DNA from: Paraliobacillus sp. PM-2
Lineage (GTDB): Bacteria; Bacillota; Bacilli; Bacillales; Amphibacillaceae
Reading direction: 5' to 3'
DNA length: 64,000 bases
NCBI RefSeq assembly: GCF_001368815.1
Contig: NZ_CTEI01000003.1
Location: forward strand, 229,538 to 293,537
Shown: positions 19,004 to 29,964 of the stretch, in pieces
How positions within the stretch are numbered: the stretch's first letter is position 1
Layout of the letters: every line of letters begins with the position of its first letter
Notes under the pieces: generated by a model
What the model was told of the DNA's origin: nothing
The model's database searches: none
What the model saw: the letters and a program-made list of their open reading frames with translations, nothing else
Translations under genes and position numbers: made by a program

Positions 19004-20299
19004 CTATTTAATAAAACCTTTGTAGTGTCGTTTTACTAGTTGGCTTTCTAATTGTTTCATGGTTTGCAAAGCAACACCTACAACAATTAACAAGCTAGTA
19101 CCGCCAATTTGGACTGCTTGCGGTAAATTAGCCATACTTCCTAACACTAATGGCAGAACTGCCACTGCTGCAAGGAATATTGAACCAACAAAAGTTAAGC
19201 GATACATAACACGTGTAAGATACGTTTCAGTTTTGTGACCAGGACGTATCCCAGGAATATAGCCACCTTGTTTCTTAAGATTTTCTGCCATTTGCTCTGG
19301 GTTTACCTGCACAAACGTATAAAAATAGGTGAATGCAATAATTAATGTTACGTATATAACCATGCCAATTGGCTGTGTGTAATCAAAAATCGTTTCTATG
19401 GTGTCTGCAACTTTTCCATCGAAAAAGCTAGCAATTGTTCTTGGTGCCATGATAAATGATACAGCAAAAATAACTGGAATAACACCTGCTGCATTCACTT
19501 TTAATGGAAGGTGGGTAGAGTGACCACCTACTGGTGAACGATTTACTAAACGTTTTGCATATTGAATTGGTATTTTACGAAGTGCTTGTTGAATATATAT
19601 AACACCAACTACAACTGCAAGTACTACCAAAACAATTAAGGAAACAATAACAATATTGATGAATAAATCATCACCTGTGTTACCACCAAAATATTGCTCG
19701 AATAATTGATTAACGCCATTTGGTATTGCAGCAACAATACCGGCAAAAATGATAATCGATATACCATTTCCTACTCCATGTGCGGTAATTTGTTCTCCGA
19801 GCCACATTAAAAAGGCTGTTCCACTTGTTAATACAATTGCAATTACAATATATTTTCCAATACCAGGATTTGAAATCAATTGACCACCTGCCATGGCATT
19901 AAAACCAATTGACATAGCAATTGCTTGAATAAAGGCAAGGATAATGGTTGCATATCTAGTAAATTGCGCTAGCTTACGTCTACCGACTTCTCCTTGCTTC
20001 TTCCATTCAGTGAATTTGGGTACGACATCCATTTGCAATAATTGCATAATGATGGAAGCGGTGATGTAAGGCATAATTCCCATTGCAAAGATGGAGAAAT
20101 TCTTCAAAGCCCCGCCTCCAAATGTATTTAAGAAACCAAAAACACTTTGTTGATCATCCATAAATTCAATTACATCCCGATTGGAAAACGGAACAGGAAT
20201 GAATGTCCCTAACCGAAAAACAATCAGCATTAATAATGTAAAAACAATTTTACTTCTGATATCCTTCACACGCACAAAATTGGAGATTGTACGGAACAT
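19004..20299 (-). CDS. secY: preprotein translocase subunit SecY
   Basis: Channel-forming membrane protein of the Sec translocon, 431 residues with ten predicted helices. Landmarks are IVFTLLMLIVFRLGTFIPVPF (start of helix 1 and plug region), LGIMPYITASIIMQLLQ as GIMPYITASIIMQLL, and the cytoplasmic loop GGYIPGIRPGHKTETYLTRV. The start overlaps the last base of rplO. Partners here are SecE (46646-46825) and, elsewhere, SecG and SecA. Confidence 0.98.
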   Translation of the reverse strand: MFRTISNFVRVKDIRSKIVFTLLMLIVFRLGTFIPVPFSNRDVIEFMDDQQSVFGFLNTFGGGALKNFSIFAMGIMPYITASIIMQLLQMDVVPKFTEWKKQGEVGRRKLAQFTRYATIILAFIQAIAMSIGFNAMAGGQLISNPGIGKYIVIAIVLTSGTAFLMWLGEQITAHGVGNGISIIIFAGIVAAIPNGVNQLFEQYFGGNTGDDLFINIVIVSLIVLVVLAVVVGVIYIQQALRKIPIQYAKRLVNRSPVGGHSTHLPLKVNAAGVIPVIFAVSFIMAPRTIASFFDGKVADTIETIFDYTQPIGMVIYVTLIIAFTYFYTFVQVNPEQMAENLKKQGGYIPGIRPGHKTETYLTRVMYRLTFVGSIFLAAVAVLPLVLGSMANLPQAVQIGGTSLLIVVGVALQTMKQLESQLVKRHYKGFIK

Positions 20300-20736
20300 T
20301 AAATCACCTCTATTTTACCGCCCGCTGCCTCTATCGCTTCTTTGGCTGAAGCAGAGAACTTGTGAGCTTTTACAGTAAGTTTCTTTTCCATATTGCCATT
20401 TCCAAGAACTTTAATGCCGGCTTTTAACTTGCTAACCATACCTGATTCAAGTAAAAGCTCAGGTGTTACTTCTGTACCTTCTTCAAATTTATTTAAAGTG
20501 TCTAAATTAACGATTGCATATTCTTTACGGTGAATATTCGTAAATCCACGTTTTGGTAATCGTTGGAACAATGGCATTTGTCCACCTTCAAATCCTGGAC
20601 GAACACCACCACCTGAACGAGCTTTTTGTCCTTTGTGACCACGTCCAGAAGTTTTTCCGTTACCGGAGGACATTCCACGACCTACACGATTTCGCTTTTT
20701 ACGAGCTTGTGATGGCTCTAATTCATGAAGTTTCAT
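20299..20736 (-). CDS. rplO: 50S ribosomal protein L15
   Basis: 145-residue late-assembly large-subunit protein. It begins [21 protein letters not shown], with a glycine/arginine-rich extension [15 protein letters not shown] and a C-terminal [19 protein letters not shown]. It is followed without a gap by secY (stop and start share a base), which fits coupled expression. Confidence 0.98.
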   Translation of the reverse strand: MKLHELEPSQARKKRNRVGRGMSSGNGKTSGRGHKGQKARSGGGVRPGFEGGQMPLFQRLPKRGFTNIHRKEYAIVNLDTLNKFEEGTEVTPELLLESGMVSKLKAGIKVLGNGNMEKKLTVKAHKFSASAKEAIEAAGGKIEVI

Positions 20737-20764
20737 GCGAGCACCTCCTCTTTGCGCTAATGTT

Positions 20765-20947
20765 TTATACTTCTTTAACCGCTACTAAATGTGATACTTT
20801 ATTTAACATGCCTCTAACCGCAGGCGTATCTTCACGGACTACAGATTGATGGATTTTTTTTAATCCCAATGTTTGAACCGTTGCTTTTTGCACTTCAGAT
20901 CTGCCGATGATACTGCGCGTGAGGGTAATTTCTAACTTTTTAGCCAT
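20765..20947 (-). CDS. rpmD: 50S ribosomal protein L30
   Basis: A 60-residue protein with [20 protein letters not shown] and [20 protein letters not shown], typical of bacterial L30. It lies between rpsE (13 bases) and rplO (28 bases) in standard spc order. Confidence 0.97.
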   Translation of the reverse strand: MAKKLEITLTRSIIGRSEVQKATVQTLGLKKIHQSVVREDTPAVRGMLNKVSHLVAVKEV

Positions 20948-20960
20948 GTGATTTCCCTCC

Positions 20961-21464
20961 TTATCCTAACAGTTCTTCTACTGATTTACCACGTAATTTT
21001 GCTACTTCTTCTGCACGTTTTAAACCTGCAAGGCCACTAATAGTTGCACGAACCATGTTGATTGGTGTGTTAGAACCTAATGATTTAGAAAGGATATCAC
21101 CAACACCTGCAAGCTCAAGTACAGCACGAACTGGGCCACCTGAGATAACTCCAGTACCTTCTGCTGCTGGTTTCATTAAGATGCTACCTGCACCAAATTC
21201 TCCAACAATTTCGTGTGGAATAGTAGTACCTACGATCGGTACAGTTATTAAGTTTTTCTTCGCATCATCAATGGCTTTTTTAATCGCATCAGGTACTTCT
21301 TGTGCTTTCCCTGTACCAAAACCAACATGTCCGTTTTTATCACCAACAACAACTAATGCTGCAAAGCGAAAACGACGTCCACCTTTTACTACTTTTGCTA
21401 CACGATTAATTGTTACTACGCGTTCTTCTAAGTCTAATTTATTTGGGTCAATATTAGTACGCAA
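20961..21464 (-). CDS. rpsE: 30S ribosomal protein S5
   Basis: 167-residue decoding-fidelity protein. The N-terminal dsRNA-binding-like part has [20 protein letters not shown], where spectinomycin-resistance changes occur in other bacteria; the loop is wild type in appearance. The C-terminal part has [16 protein letters not shown]. Normal length and place between rplR and rpmD. Confidence 0.98.
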   Translation of the reverse strand: MRTNIDPNKLDLEERVVTINRVAKVVKGGRRFRFAALVVVGDKNGHVGFGTGKAQEVPDAIKKAIDDAKKNLITVPIVGTTIPHEIVGEFGAGSILMKPAAEGTGVISGGPVRAVLELAGVGDILSKSLGSNTPINMVRATISGLAGLKRAEEVAKLRGKSVEELLG

Positions 21465-21485
21465 TCTATGTCCCTCCTTTTACAA

Positions 21486-21848
21486 TTAAAATTCAAGACC
21501 TGCCTCACGGGCAGCATCTGCTAATGCTTTCACACGTCCGTGATATAAATATCCTCCACGGTCGAACACCACGTTTTTGTGGCCTTTTTCTTGTGCACGA
21601 GAAGCAATAACCTCGCCAACTTTTTTCGCAGCTTCTACGTTTCCAGTCGCATCTAGACTAAGCTCTTTATCTACTGTTGACGCACTTACTAGTGTGACAC
21701 CAGCAACATCATCTATTAATTGAGCATAAATGTTTTTGTTAGAACGATAAACGTTTAAACGAGGACGTTCTGCTGTTCCAAAAAGCGTTCTACGCACACG
21801 ACGATGTCTTTTCTTACGTACGGCATTTTTGTCTGGCTTTGTGATCAT
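21486..21848 (-). CDS. rplR: 50S ribosomal protein L18
   Basis: 120-residue 5S-rRNA-binding protein. It has the basic start [41 protein letters not shown] and the C-terminal [24 protein letters not shown]. Standard spc-operon order between rplF and rpsE. Confidence 0.98.
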   Translation of the reverse strand: MITKPDKNAVRKKRHRRVRRTLFGTAERPRLNVYRSNKNIYAQLIDDVAGVTLVSASTVDKELSLDATGNVEAAKKVGEVIASRAQEKGHKNVVFDRGGYLYHGRVKALADAAREAGLEF

Positions 21849-21898
21849 CTAGGTCACTCCTTTCTGTTACCTAACTAACCTGTTTCGGTTAACTAACC

Positions 21899-22435
21899 TT
21901 ACTTAGCTGTTTTACCTTCTTTACGACGTACATATTCATTCTCATAACGGATACCTTTTCCTTTATAAGGTTCAGGTGGTCGAATAGCACGAATATTTGC
22001 AGCAATTGCTCCAACTAATTCTTTATCAATACCTTTTACAACTACACGAGTGTTTGAAGGTACATCAATTTCAATACCATCTTGAACATCAATCTCTACT
22101 GGGTGAGAATATCCAGCGTTAATTACAACTTTATTACCTTGTTTTTGAGCACGGTAACCTACACCTTGAATTTCAAGTGCTTTTTCGAAGCCTTTGTGCA
22201 CACCCTCAACCATGTTGTTAATTAGGCTGCGTGTTGTGCCGTGTAAAGCACGGTGCTCTTTATGATCACTTGGTCTTTCAACCGTTAGTACGTTATCTTC
22301 AATATTAATTGTCATATCTTCATGAAATTGACGAGTTAATTCACCCTTAGGACCTTTAACAGTTATTTTGTTGTTATCATTTTTGATTTCAACACCTTCA
22401 GGGATTTCAATAATCTTTAAACCTATACGAGACAT
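21899..22435 (-). CDS. rplF: 50S ribosomal protein L6
   Basis: 178-residue protein with two repeated domains near the factor-binding site. Characteristic sequences are [45 protein letters not shown] and the C-terminal [19 protein letters not shown]. Follows rpsH by 33 bases. Confidence 0.98.
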   Translation of the reverse strand: MSRIGLKIIEIPEGVEIKNDNNKITVKGPKGELTRQFHEDMTINIEDNVLTVERPSDHKEHRALHGTTRSLINNMVEGVHKGFEKALEIQGVGYRAQKQGNKVVINAGYSHPVEIDVQDGIEIDVPSNTRVVVKGIDKELVGAIAANIRAIRPPEPYKGKGIRYENEYVRRKEGKTAK

Positions 22436-22468
22436 CTCTGGGGCACCTCCTATCTTGTTAAATATTTA

Positions 22469-22867
22469 TTACCAAACGTATGCTAGCACTTCGCCACCAA
22501 TAGCTTGTTCACGTGCTTCTTTATCTGATAGTACACCTTTAGAAGTAGAAACGATCGCAATTCCTAGGCCGTTAAGAACTTTAGGAATCTCGTCTGCTTT
22601 AGCGTAAACACGCAAACCTGGTTTACTAATACGCTTCAGTCCAGAAATAACACGCGCTTCGTTTGTACCATATTTTAAGAAAATACGAAGTACACCTTGT
22701 TTATTATCTGTAATGTATTCATAATCACGAACAAAGCCCTCACGTTTTAGAATATCTGCAATGTCTGTTTTTAGTTTTGATGCAGGAAGCTCTAGCTTCT
22801 CATGGCGAACCATGTTTGCGTTACGAATACGTGTTAACATATCTGCGATTGGATCTGTCATAACCAT
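22469..22867 (-). CDS. rpsH: 30S ribosomal protein S8
   Basis: 132-residue 16S-rRNA-binding protein, which in some bacteria represses the spc operon. It starts [19 protein letters not shown] as in Bacillus and ends [16 protein letters not shown]...GGEVLAYVW. Placed between rpsN and rplF. Confidence 0.98.
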   Translation of the reverse strand: MVMTDPIADMLTRIRNANMVRHEKLELPASKLKTDIADILKREGFVRDYEYITDNKQGVLRIFLKYGTNEARVISGLKRISKPGLRVYAKADEIPKVLNGLGIAIVSTSKGVLSDKEAREQAIGGEVLAYVW

Positions 22868-22896
22868 TAAATATTACCTCCTTCCCTAATCGGGGT

Positions 22897-23106
<210 letters not shown>

Positions 23107-23113
23107 TTATAGC

Positions 23114-23653
23114 TTATTTTTGGAAAGGCATGCCAAGTTTTGTTAATAATTCACGAGCTTCTTCGTCAGTATCAGCAGTTGTAACAATAACGATATCCAT
23201 ACCGCGAACTTTACTTACTTGATCATAATTTATTTCTGGGAAAATCAATTGTTCTTTTACACCTAGTGTGTAGTTTCCTCTTCCATCAAAAGCTTTTTTA
23301 GAGATACCACGGAAGTCACGTACACGTGGAAGTGATACATCAATAAGTTTTTGTAGGAATTCATACATTCGTTCACCACGAAGGGTTACTTTTGCCCCAA
23401 TAGGCATTCCCTCACGCAAACGAAAGCCTGCAATTGATTTCTTTGCTTTTGTTATTAATGGTTGTTGTCCTGAGATAAGTGCTAATTCTTCTACTGCACT
23501 ATCTAGTGCTTTTGAATTTTGTACTGCATCTCCAACACCCATGTTAATTACGATTTTTTCAACTTTTGGTACTTGCATTACTGAATCATAGTTGAATTTT
23601 TCCACCAATGATGAAACGATGTCGTTTTGATATCTTTCCTTTAGTTCGTTCAT
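23114..23653 (-). CDS. rplE: 50S ribosomal protein L5
   Basis: 179-residue 5S-rRNA-binding protein contacting S13 and P-site tRNA. Motifs [37 protein letters not shown] and [18 protein letters not shown] are diagnostic. Follows rplX by 26 bases. Confidence 0.98.
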   Translation of the reverse strand: MNELKERYQNDIVSSLVEKFNYDSVMQVPKVEKIVINMGVGDAVQNSKALDSAVEELALISGQQPLITKAKKSIAGFRLREGMPIGAKVTLRGERMYEFLQKLIDVSLPRVRDFRGISKKAFDGRGNYTLGVKEQLIFPEINYDQVSKVRGMDIVIVTTADTDEEARELLTKLGMPFQK

Positions 23654-23679
23654 CGAGTAGCCCTCCTTTCACAGCACAG

Positions 23680-23991
23680 TTATTTATCTAACGCTTCACC
23701 GGATTTTTTAGCGATACGAACTTTTTTTCCGTTACGTTCTTCATATCCTACACGAGTTGGTTCGCCGGATTTTGGATCAATCGGTAATACATTAGAAACA
23801 TGAATTGGTGCTTCTTGTTCAATAATTCCGCCTTGCGGATTGTCTTGAGAAGGTTTCGCGTGTTTTTTCATCATATTCACACCTTCTACAAGTACTCGAT
23901 CTTTTTTAGGGAAAGCAACTAGAATTGTACCTTGCTTACCTTTATCTTTACCAGAGATTACCTGTACTTTATCACCTTTTTTTACATGCAT
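23680..23991 (-). CDS. rplX: 50S ribosomal protein L24
   Basis: 103-residue assembly-initiator protein with a KOW motif ([21 protein letters not shown]) and [20 protein letters not shown]. The 123-base gap to rplN upstream is unusually wide for this cluster, but I see no gene in it. Confidence 0.98.
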   Translation of the reverse strand: MHVKKGDKVQVISGKDKGKQGTILVAFPKKDRVLVEGVNMMKKHAKPSQDNPQGGIIEQEAPIHVSNVLPIDPKSGEPTRVGYEERNGKKVRIAKKSGEALDK

Positions 23992-24114
23992 GCTAAACGC
24001 ACCTCCTTACAAGGCTTATCATTACGATCTTTTTAATCATTAAAGACAGATAGGGTTGATTTATTATCCCTTTAATGAATAACAGAACAACACATTTCTG
24101 AATTCAACGTTTTA

Positions 24115-24483
24115 TTATAGTACCTCTGGAGCCAGAGATACAATTTTCATGAATTTTGCATCACGTAATTCACGTGCGACTGGGCCAAAGATACGAGTAC
24201 CTCTTGGGCCTTTATCTTCACGTACAATTACCGCTGCGTTTTCGTCAAAGCGAATATATGAACCGTCTTTACGACGAACTCCGCTTTTCGTGCGTACGAT
24301 AACAGCTCTTACCACTTCACCTTTTTTGACAACGCCCCCAGGTGTTGCTTGTTTTACCGAACACACGATAACATCACCAATATTAGCAGTTTTACGTCCT
24401 GAACCACCTAGTACTTTAATTGCTTGTACTTCGCGGGCACCAGAGTTATCTGCCACTTTCAAACGAGTCTCTTGCTGAATCAT
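24115..24483 (-). CDS. rplN: 50S ribosomal protein L14
   Basis: 122-residue protein at the subunit interface. I start at [16 protein letters not shown] rather than nine codons earlier, because this is the invariant L14 N-terminus and a GGGAGGTAACGAC site precedes it. [19 protein letters not shown] and GPVARELRD are clear. Confidence 0.97.
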   Translation of the reverse strand: MIQQETRLKVADNSGAREVQAIKVLGGSGRKTANIGDVIVCSVKQATPGGVVKKGEVVRAVIVRTKSGVRRKDGSYIRFDENAAVIVREDKGPRGTRIFGPVARELRDAKFMKIVSLAPEVL

Positions 24484-24531
24484 ACTGTCGTTACCTCCCT
24501 TCGGAATCAATCCGAGCGAACTTTACTTTTA

Positions 24532-24801
<270 letters not shown>

Positions 24802-24821
24802 TTAACCTCCTCTCGGTTTAA

Positions 24822-25022
24822 CTAGTTATTTACGCTAAGCTCTCTTTCACGTACAACAGTTTTCATGCGTGCAATGGATTTACGAACTTCACGAAGACGT
24901 GCAGTGTTTTCCAATTGACCAGTAGCTAACTGAAAACGCAAGTTGAAAAGCTCTTCTTTTAATGACTTGATTTTTTGTTCAATTTCGGCAGTGGTTAGTT
25001 CTCTGATTTCATTAGCCTTCAT
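24822..25022 (-). CDS. rpmC: 50S ribosomal protein L29
   Basis: 66-residue helical protein at the tunnel exit, a docking point for trigger factor and SRP. I start at [17 protein letters not shown]; the eight codons before it are unsupported by the family. The start lies 11 bases inside the end of rplP, suggesting coupling. Confidence 0.97.
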   Translation of the reverse strand: MKANEIRELTTAEIEQKIKSLKEELFNLRFQLATGQLENTARLREVRKSIARMKTVVRERELSVNN

Positions 25023-25446
25023 TGATTTCACCACCAATTTCTTCACGTTTTACAAACTTAGTTTTAACAGGTAGTTTATGAGAAGCAAGACGTAGTGCTT
25101 CACGTGCTACTTCCTCAGATACTCCAGCAATTTCAAACATAATCTTACCAGGTTTCACTACAGCAACCCAACCTTCAGGTGCACCTTTACCAGAACCCAT
25201 TCGAACTTCTAGAGGCTTTGCAGTGTAAGGTTTATCTGGGAAAATTTTAATCCAAACTTTACCGCCACGTTTCATATAACGAGTCATAGCAATACGAGCT
25301 GACTCTATCTGACGGCTTGTGATCCAAGAAGCTTCTATAGCTTGTAATCCATACTCACCAAAGGCAACAGACGTACCACCTTTTGCTTTACCTTTCATTT
25401 TACCACGATGTTGCTTACGATGTTTTACACGTTTAGGCATTAACAT
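25012..25446 (-). CDS. rplP: 50S ribosomal protein L16
   Basis: 144-residue protein next to the A-site tRNA. The start [19 protein letters not shown], the conserved [18 protein letters not shown] and [16 protein letters not shown] are diagnostic. Follows rpsC by 17 bases and overlaps rpmC. Confidence 0.98.
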   Translation of the reverse strand: MLMPKRVKHRKQHRGKMKGKAKGGTSVAFGEYGLQAIEASWITSRQIESARIAMTRYMKRGGKVWIKIFPDKPYTAKPLEVRMGSGKGAPEGWVAVVKPGKIMFEIAGVSEEVAREALRLASHKLPVKTKFVKREEIGGEINEG

Positions 25447-25463
25447 AATGCGTGCCCCCTTCC

Positions 25464-26105
25464 TTACTTATTGTTTTTAGTTGGAAGGACTTCTCCACGA
25501 TAAATCCATACTTTAACACCAAGTTTACCATATGTTGTATCTGCTTCAGCAGTACCATAATCGATATCGGCACGTAAAGTATGAAGTGGTACAGTCCCTT
25601 CGCTATAACTTTCTGCACGAGCAATATCTGCTCCGCCTAAACGGCCAGAAACCTGTGTACGAATACCTTTTGCTCCTGCACGCATAGCACGTTGAATTAC
25701 TTGTTTTTGTGCACGACGGAAAGAAATACGATTCTCTAATTGACGTGCAATATTTTCAGCTACTAATGTTGCATCAATGTCTGCTTTTTTCACTTCGACA
25801 ATATTAATGTGAACTTTTTTACCAGTTAGAGCATTTAGTGATTTACGAAGTGCTTCTACTTCAGATCCGCCTTTACCAATAACCATACCAGGTTTAGCGG
25901 TAGAAACGGAAATGTTCACACGATTTGCCGCACGTTCGATTTCAATCTTAGAAACAGCAGCATCTTTCAGACGTTGTTCAACATATTCACGAATTTTAAT
26001 ATCTTCATGTAATAAGTCTGCATAATCTTTGCCAGCGTACCACTTTGATTCCCAGTCGCGGATAACACCAACACGAAGTCCTATCGGATTAACTTTTTGA
26101 CCCAC
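25464..26105 (-). CDS. rpsC: 30S ribosomal protein S3
   Basis: 213-residue protein at the mRNA entry channel. It has [17 protein letters not shown], a KH domain with [16 protein letters not shown], and [20 protein letters not shown]. Three bases separate it from rplV. Confidence 0.98.
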   Translation of the reverse strand: MGQKVNPIGLRVGVIRDWESKWYAGKDYADLLHEDIKIREYVEQRLKDAAVSKIEIERAANRVNISVSTAKPGMVIGKGGSEVEALRKSLNALTGKKVHINIVEVKKADIDATLVAENIARQLENRISFRRAQKQVIQRAMRAGAKGIRTQVSGRLGGADIARAESYSEGTVPLHTLRADIDYGTAEADTTYGKLGVKVWIYRGEVLPTKNNK

Positions 26106-26108
26106 AGA

Positions 26109-26450
26109 TTATCCCTCCTTCTTTTCTGATACAACCACTGTAATGTGGCTTGTTCTTTTATTGATTTGACTAGCACGACCTTGTGCACGTGGACGGAAAC
26201 GTTTCAATGTTACGCCTTCATTCACATATGCTTCAGATATATATAAATCATCTGGGTTCATTTCATAGTTGTGTTCTGCATTTGCGATCGCAGAGTTTAA
26301 AACTTTTTCGACAACTGGCGATGCGCCTCGTTGTGTATGCTTTAAAATTGCAATTGCTTCTCCAACGTCTTTTCCTCGAATTAAATCAATTACCAAACGA
26401 ACTTTACGAGGAGCAATTCGAACAGTTTTTGCAACAGATTTAGCTTGCAT
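26109..26450 (-). CDS. rplV: 50S ribosomal protein L22
   Basis: 113-residue protein lining the exit tunnel. [20 protein letters not shown] and the tunnel hairpin [20 protein letters not shown] are clear, without the deletions known from macrolide-resistant strains. I use the ATG at 26448-26450, eight bases after GGAGG, rather than the adjoining upstream TTG. Confidence 0.97.
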   Translation of the reverse strand: MQAKSVAKTVRIAPRKVRLVIDLIRGKDVGEAIAILKHTQRGASPVVEKVLNSAIANAEHNYEMNPDDLYISEAYVNEGVTLKRFRPRAQGRASQINKRTSHITVVVSEKKEG

Positions 26451-26471
26451 CAAGAGTGCCTCCTCTCATAA

Positions 26472-26750
26472 TTAGCGTTTTGTTTTCTTGTCATCGCCCG
26501 CATGCCCTCTGAATGAGCGTGTTGGCGCGAATTCACCTAATTTATGTCCAACCATATCTTCTGTAATATATACAGGTACATGTTTGCGTCCATCATATAC
26601 AGCGATTGTTTGACCTACAAAGTTAGGGAAAATAGTAGAACGACGAGACCAAGTTTTCACCACTTGCTTTTTATCATCTTCGTTCAATTTTTCAATTTTT
26701 TTCATTAAATGGTCATCTACGAAAGGTCCCTTTTTTAAACTACGACCCAT
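26472..26750 (-). CDS. rpsS: 30S ribosomal protein S19
   Basis: 92-residue head protein forming a pair with S13. [40 protein letters not shown] and [19 protein letters not shown] are diagnostic. Standard S10-operon place between rplB and rplV. Confidence 0.98.
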   Translation of the reverse strand: MGRSLKKGPFVDDHLMKKIEKLNEDDKKQVVKTWSRRSTIFPNFVGQTIAVYDGRKHVPVYITEDMVGHKLGEFAPTRSFRGHAGDDKKTKR

Positions 26751-26807
26751 GCATAAACCTCCCTTCGTGATTGTCGGACGAGTAGTATCGTCCGTCTTAC
26801 AACCCCG

Positions 26808-27638
26808 TTATTTTTTACGTTTACGTACAATAAATTTATCTGATGGTTTATTACGTTGACGTGTTTTGTAACCAAGTGTAGGTTTACCCCATGGAGACAT
26901 CGGTGATTTACGTCCGATTGGCGCACGTCCTTCACCACCACCGTGTGGGTGATCATTAGGGTTCATTACAGAACCACGAACAGTAGGGCGAACACCTTTC
27001 CAACGGGAACGTCCTGCTTTACCCACATTAATTAATTCGTGTTCTATATTTCCAACTTGGCCAACTGTTGCACGACAAGTGCCTAGAACCAAGCGAACTT
27101 CACCTGAAGTTAAACGAACTAATACATATTTATCTTCACGACCTAGGATTTGCGCTTGAGATCCCGCAGAACGAGCAAGCTGTCCACCACGGCCAGGTTT
27201 TAATTCAACATTATGAATAATTGTACCAACTGGAATATTTACAAGTGGCAATGCATTACCTAATTTGATATCTGCATTTTCACCTGAGATAATTTCTTGA
27301 CCTACTTTGATTCCTTTTGGTGCTAAAATATAGCGTTTTTCACCATCTGCATAGTGAATTAATGCAATATTAGCAGAACGGTTGGGATCATACTCGATTG
27401 TAGCAACGTGACCAGGTATTCCATCTTTGTCACGCTTAAAATCGATAACACGATATTTACGTTTATGTCCACCGCCTTGATGACGAACAGTTAATTTCCC
27501 TTGGTTGTTACGTCCTCCACGTTTGTGTAGTGAACTAAGCAACGTTTTTTCTGGCTCTGTAGTTGTGATTTCAGCAAAATCAGATCCTGACATGCCACGT
27601 CTACCATTTGAAGTTGGTTTATACTTCTTAATCGCCAT
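26808..27638 (-). CDS. rplB: 50S ribosomal protein L2
   Basis: 276-residue core protein needed for subunit joining and peptidyl transfer. It has [19 protein letters not shown], the basic [18 protein letters not shown] and the C-terminal [18 protein letters not shown] containing the conserved histidine near the active centre. Follows rplW by 31 bases. Confidence 0.98.
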   Translation of the reverse strand: MAIKKYKPTSNGRRGMSGSDFAEITTTEPEKTLLSSLHKRGGRNNQGKLTVRHQGGGHKRKYRVIDFKRDKDGIPGHVATIEYDPNRSANIALIHYADGEKRYILAPKGIKVGQEIISGENADIKLGNALPLVNIPVGTIIHNVELKPGRGGQLARSAGSQAQILGREDKYVLVRLTSGEVRLVLGTCRATVGQVGNIEHELINVGKAGRSRWKGVRPTVRGSVMNPNDHPHGGGEGRAPIGRKSPMSPWGKPTLGYKTRQRNKPSDKFIVRKRKK

Positions 27639-27669
27639 CTTTTTTCCCTCCTTCTTTTATAGCGTTATA

Positions 27670-27960
27670 TTAAACACTCTCGAAAAATTCTAGTTCTTTA
27701 CTGTCTTCAGAAAGTTGAACAACAGCTTTTTTACGATCAGGACGAAATCCTCCGTAACGACCCATACGCTTGAATTTACCTTTAAGATTCATAGTGTTTA
27801 TTTTTATCACTTTCACCCCAAAGATTAATTCAACAGCTTGTTTGATTTCTGTTTTATTCGCTCTTGGATCTACCTCGAACGTATATTTCTTATCAACCAT
27901 TAGGTCTGCAGAGTGTTCCGTAATAATCGGGCGCTTAATAATATCACGTGTGTCTTTCAT
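27670..27960 (-). CDS. rplW: 50S ribosomal protein L23
   Basis: 96-residue exit-site protein that recruits trigger factor and [23 protein letters not shown] and [20 protein letters not shown] fit the family. Its start codon shares a base with the rplD stop. Confidence 0.97.
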   Translation of the reverse strand: MKDTRDIIKRPIITEHSADLMVDKKYTFEVDPRANKTEIKQAVELIFGVKVIKINTMNLKGKFKRMGRYGGFRPDRKKAVVQLSEDSKELEFFESV

Positions 27961-28583
27961 TATGCAAGCACCTCCCCTGCTTTTTCAGCTGCATCTTTTG
28001 TAATAATCAGCTTGTCATGCGTAAGCAAGTCAATAACGTTAACTTCACTTACTGGTAATACTTTTGCGTTTGGCAAGTTATTAGCAGAACGTGTTACTAC
28101 TTCATCTTTTTCTGAAGTAACAATTAATGCTTTGGCATCCACGTTAAGCGTGTTAAATAAGTTAACAACTTCTTTTGTTTTTGGAGCATCAAATGCTAAT
28201 GTTTCCAAAACAACTAAGCTATCTTCTTTTACTTTAGAAGATAATGCTGAGCGAAGTGCTAAACGACGTACCTTTTTAGGTAGTTTATAGCTATAACTAC
28301 GTGGTGTTGGTCCAAATACTGTTCCACCACCAACCCATTGAGGTGAACGAATAGAACCTTGACGCGCACGACCTGTGCCTTTTTGGCGCCATGGCTTACG
28401 TCCTCCACCCTTTACTGCTGAACGGTTTTTGACAGCGTGTGTACCTTGACGACGAGACGCTTGTTGCATAACAACTGCATCGTGCAATACGTGCTCATTT
28501 GGTTCAATACCAAACACTGCATCGTTCAGTTCCACATCACCCACTTGCGATCCGCTTTGGTTATATAGTGCTACTTTAGGCAT
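27960..28583 (-). CDS. rplD: 50S ribosomal protein L4
   Basis: 207-residue protein with a loop into the exit tunnel; in other bacteria a regulator of its own operon. I start at [11 protein letters not shown], preceded by GGGAGGATAT, not six codons upstream. The tunnel loop [20 protein letters not shown] is intact, with no macrolide-type change. Confidence 0.97.
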   Translation of the reverse strand: MPKVALYNQSGSQVGDVELNDAVFGIEPNEHVLHDAVVMQQASRRQGTHAVKNRSAVKGGGRKPWRQKGTGRARQGSIRSPQWVGGGTVFGPTPRSYSYKLPKKVRRLALRSALSSKVKEDSLVVLETLAFDAPKTKEVVNLFNTLNVDAKALIVTSEKDEVVTRSANNLPNAKVLPVSEVNVIDLLTHDKLIITKDAAEKAGEVLA

Positions 28584-28608
28584 GACATATCCTCCCTTCA
28601 ATTTATAA

Positions 28609-29238
28609 TTAGTTAGCCTTTATTGCACCCGTGATTTTTACGAATGATTTTTTTGCACCTGGAACGTTACCTTTGATTAATAAAAGGTTGCGCTCTGCAT
28701 CGACTTTTACTACTTCTAAGTTCTGAATAGTGATTTGTTCTCCACCCATTTGTCCAGGTAGTTTTTTACCTTTAAATACATGCATTGGATCAATTGCACC
28801 CATCGTACCAGGGCTTCTATGATAATGAGAACCGTGACTCATTGGACCACGTGATTGGTTATGGCGTTTAATAGCACCTTGGAAACCTTTCCCTTTAGAA
28901 GTTCCTGTTACATCAATTACATCTCCAGCTTGGAAAACCTCTACGCTAATTTCTTGACCAACTTCATAGTTATCAAGATTTACGTTACGGAATTCACGAA
29001 TGAAGCGCTTAGGGTTCGTGCTCGCTTTTGCAGCATGCCCTTTTGCTGGTTTGTTAGAACGAGATTCTTTCTTGTCAGCAAAACCTAATTGAACTGCTTC
29101 ATAGCCATCATTGTCTTCTGTTCTTTTTTGTAGAACCACGTTTGGTTCTGCTTGAACAACTGTTACCGGCGTTAATTCTCCATTTTCAGAGAAAAGCTGT
29201 GTCATGCCGATTTTGCGACCTAAGATTCCTTTCGTCAT
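28609..29238 (-). CDS. rplC: 50S ribosomal protein L3
   Basis: 209-residue early-assembly protein near the peptidyl transferase centre. [40 protein letters not shown] and [20 protein letters not shown] are diagnostic. Second gene of the S10 operon, 28 bases after rpsJ. Confidence 0.98.
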   Translation of the reverse strand: MTKGILGRKIGMTQLFSENGELTPVTVVQAEPNVVLQKRTEDNDGYEAVQLGFADKKESRSNKPAKGHAAKASTNPKRFIREFRNVNLDNYEVGQEISVEVFQAGDVIDVTGTSKGKGFQGAIKRHNQSRGPMSHGSHYHRSPGTMGAIDPMHVFKGKKLPGQMGGEQITIQNLEVVKVDAERNLLLIKGNVPGAKKSFVKITGAIKAN

Positions 29239-29266
29239 CCGTTACACCTCCTAAAATTTTAATCTA

Positions 29267-29602
<336 letters not shown>

Positions 29603-29629
29603 TTAATAGACATTCTCCGCGAAAATTCC

Positions 29630-29668
29630 TTAGCACCCCGCCATGGCAAAGGGGCCGGGTGTGCCAAC
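29630..29668 (-). promoter_or_regulatory. GC-rich structured element in the rpsJ leader
   Basis: A GC-rich imperfect inverted repeat (TTGGCACACCC ... GGGGTGCTAA, with internal GGCCCC and GCCATGGC) stands out in an otherwise very AT-rich leader, about 40 bases downstream of the start of transcription expected from the promoter. No T-run follows, so it is not a terminator. Possibly a protein-binding leader element. Confidence 0.45.
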
Positions 29669-29708
29669 AACCTTCCGCATCATCGCCTTTTTATGACCAA
29701 CATCGTTC

Positions 29709-29737
29709 ATTATATAAAAAAGATCGTTAAAATGCAA
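29709..29737 (-). promoter_or_regulatory. sigma-A promoter of the S10 operon
   Basis: Minus strand: TTGCAT, 17 bases, TATAAT. Upstream of it (29738-29820) is a region of long A-tracts suited to binding the alpha C-terminal domain. The rest of the 29576-29921 spacer holds no gene. Confidence 0.85.
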
Positions 29738-29757
29738 GTTCAAATCCTAATTAATTA

Positions 29758-29819
29758 TTTTTTTTTCGAATGTTTTCGCTTTTTTTTTTAATAAAATGAT
29801 ATTTTTTTGTATTTTTTTT
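29758..29819 (-). promoter_or_regulatory. phased A-tracts, candidate UP element or intrinsic bend
   Basis: Four A-runs on the minus strand, of 9, 10, 7 and 8 bases, are centred near 29762, 29784.5, 29805 and 29815.5. The steps are close to two, two and one helical turns, the layout expected for a curved upstream activating sequence in front of the S10 promoter. Confidence 0.5.
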
Positions 29820-29921
29820 AGGAATAATGATAGTTAAGCAGTTCTTTTTCTTATATTGATTAGTAAACATAAATAAAAAAAGATTCTATTCCTAATTTTA
29901 ATTAACTGAAATTCCAATAAG

Positions 29922-29955
29922 AAAAAGAACAGGTAACTGAGTTACCTGTTCTTAA
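29922..29955 (-). terminator. intrinsic terminator after tuf
   Basis: Minus strand: AAGAACAGGTAAC, loop TCA, GTTACCTGTTC, then a T-run (TTTTTCTT). It starts ten bases after the tuf stop and ends the str operon. Confidence 0.92.
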
Positions 29956-29964
29956 AATAATATA

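Noticed and set aside
21055..21489. 144-codon plus-strand frame over rpsE
   Set aside because: Antisense to rpsE, low-complexity threonine/proline-rich translation, no start signal.
25433..25624. 63-codon minus-strand frame overlapping rpsC and rplP
   Set aside because: It is a different frame of the rpsC end; the rpsC frame is fully accounted for by S3.
29758..29819. T-runs on the plus strand as terminators of a plus-strand transcript
   Set aside because: No stem precedes them and no plus-strand gene exists there; phased A-tract explanation on the minus strand fits better.
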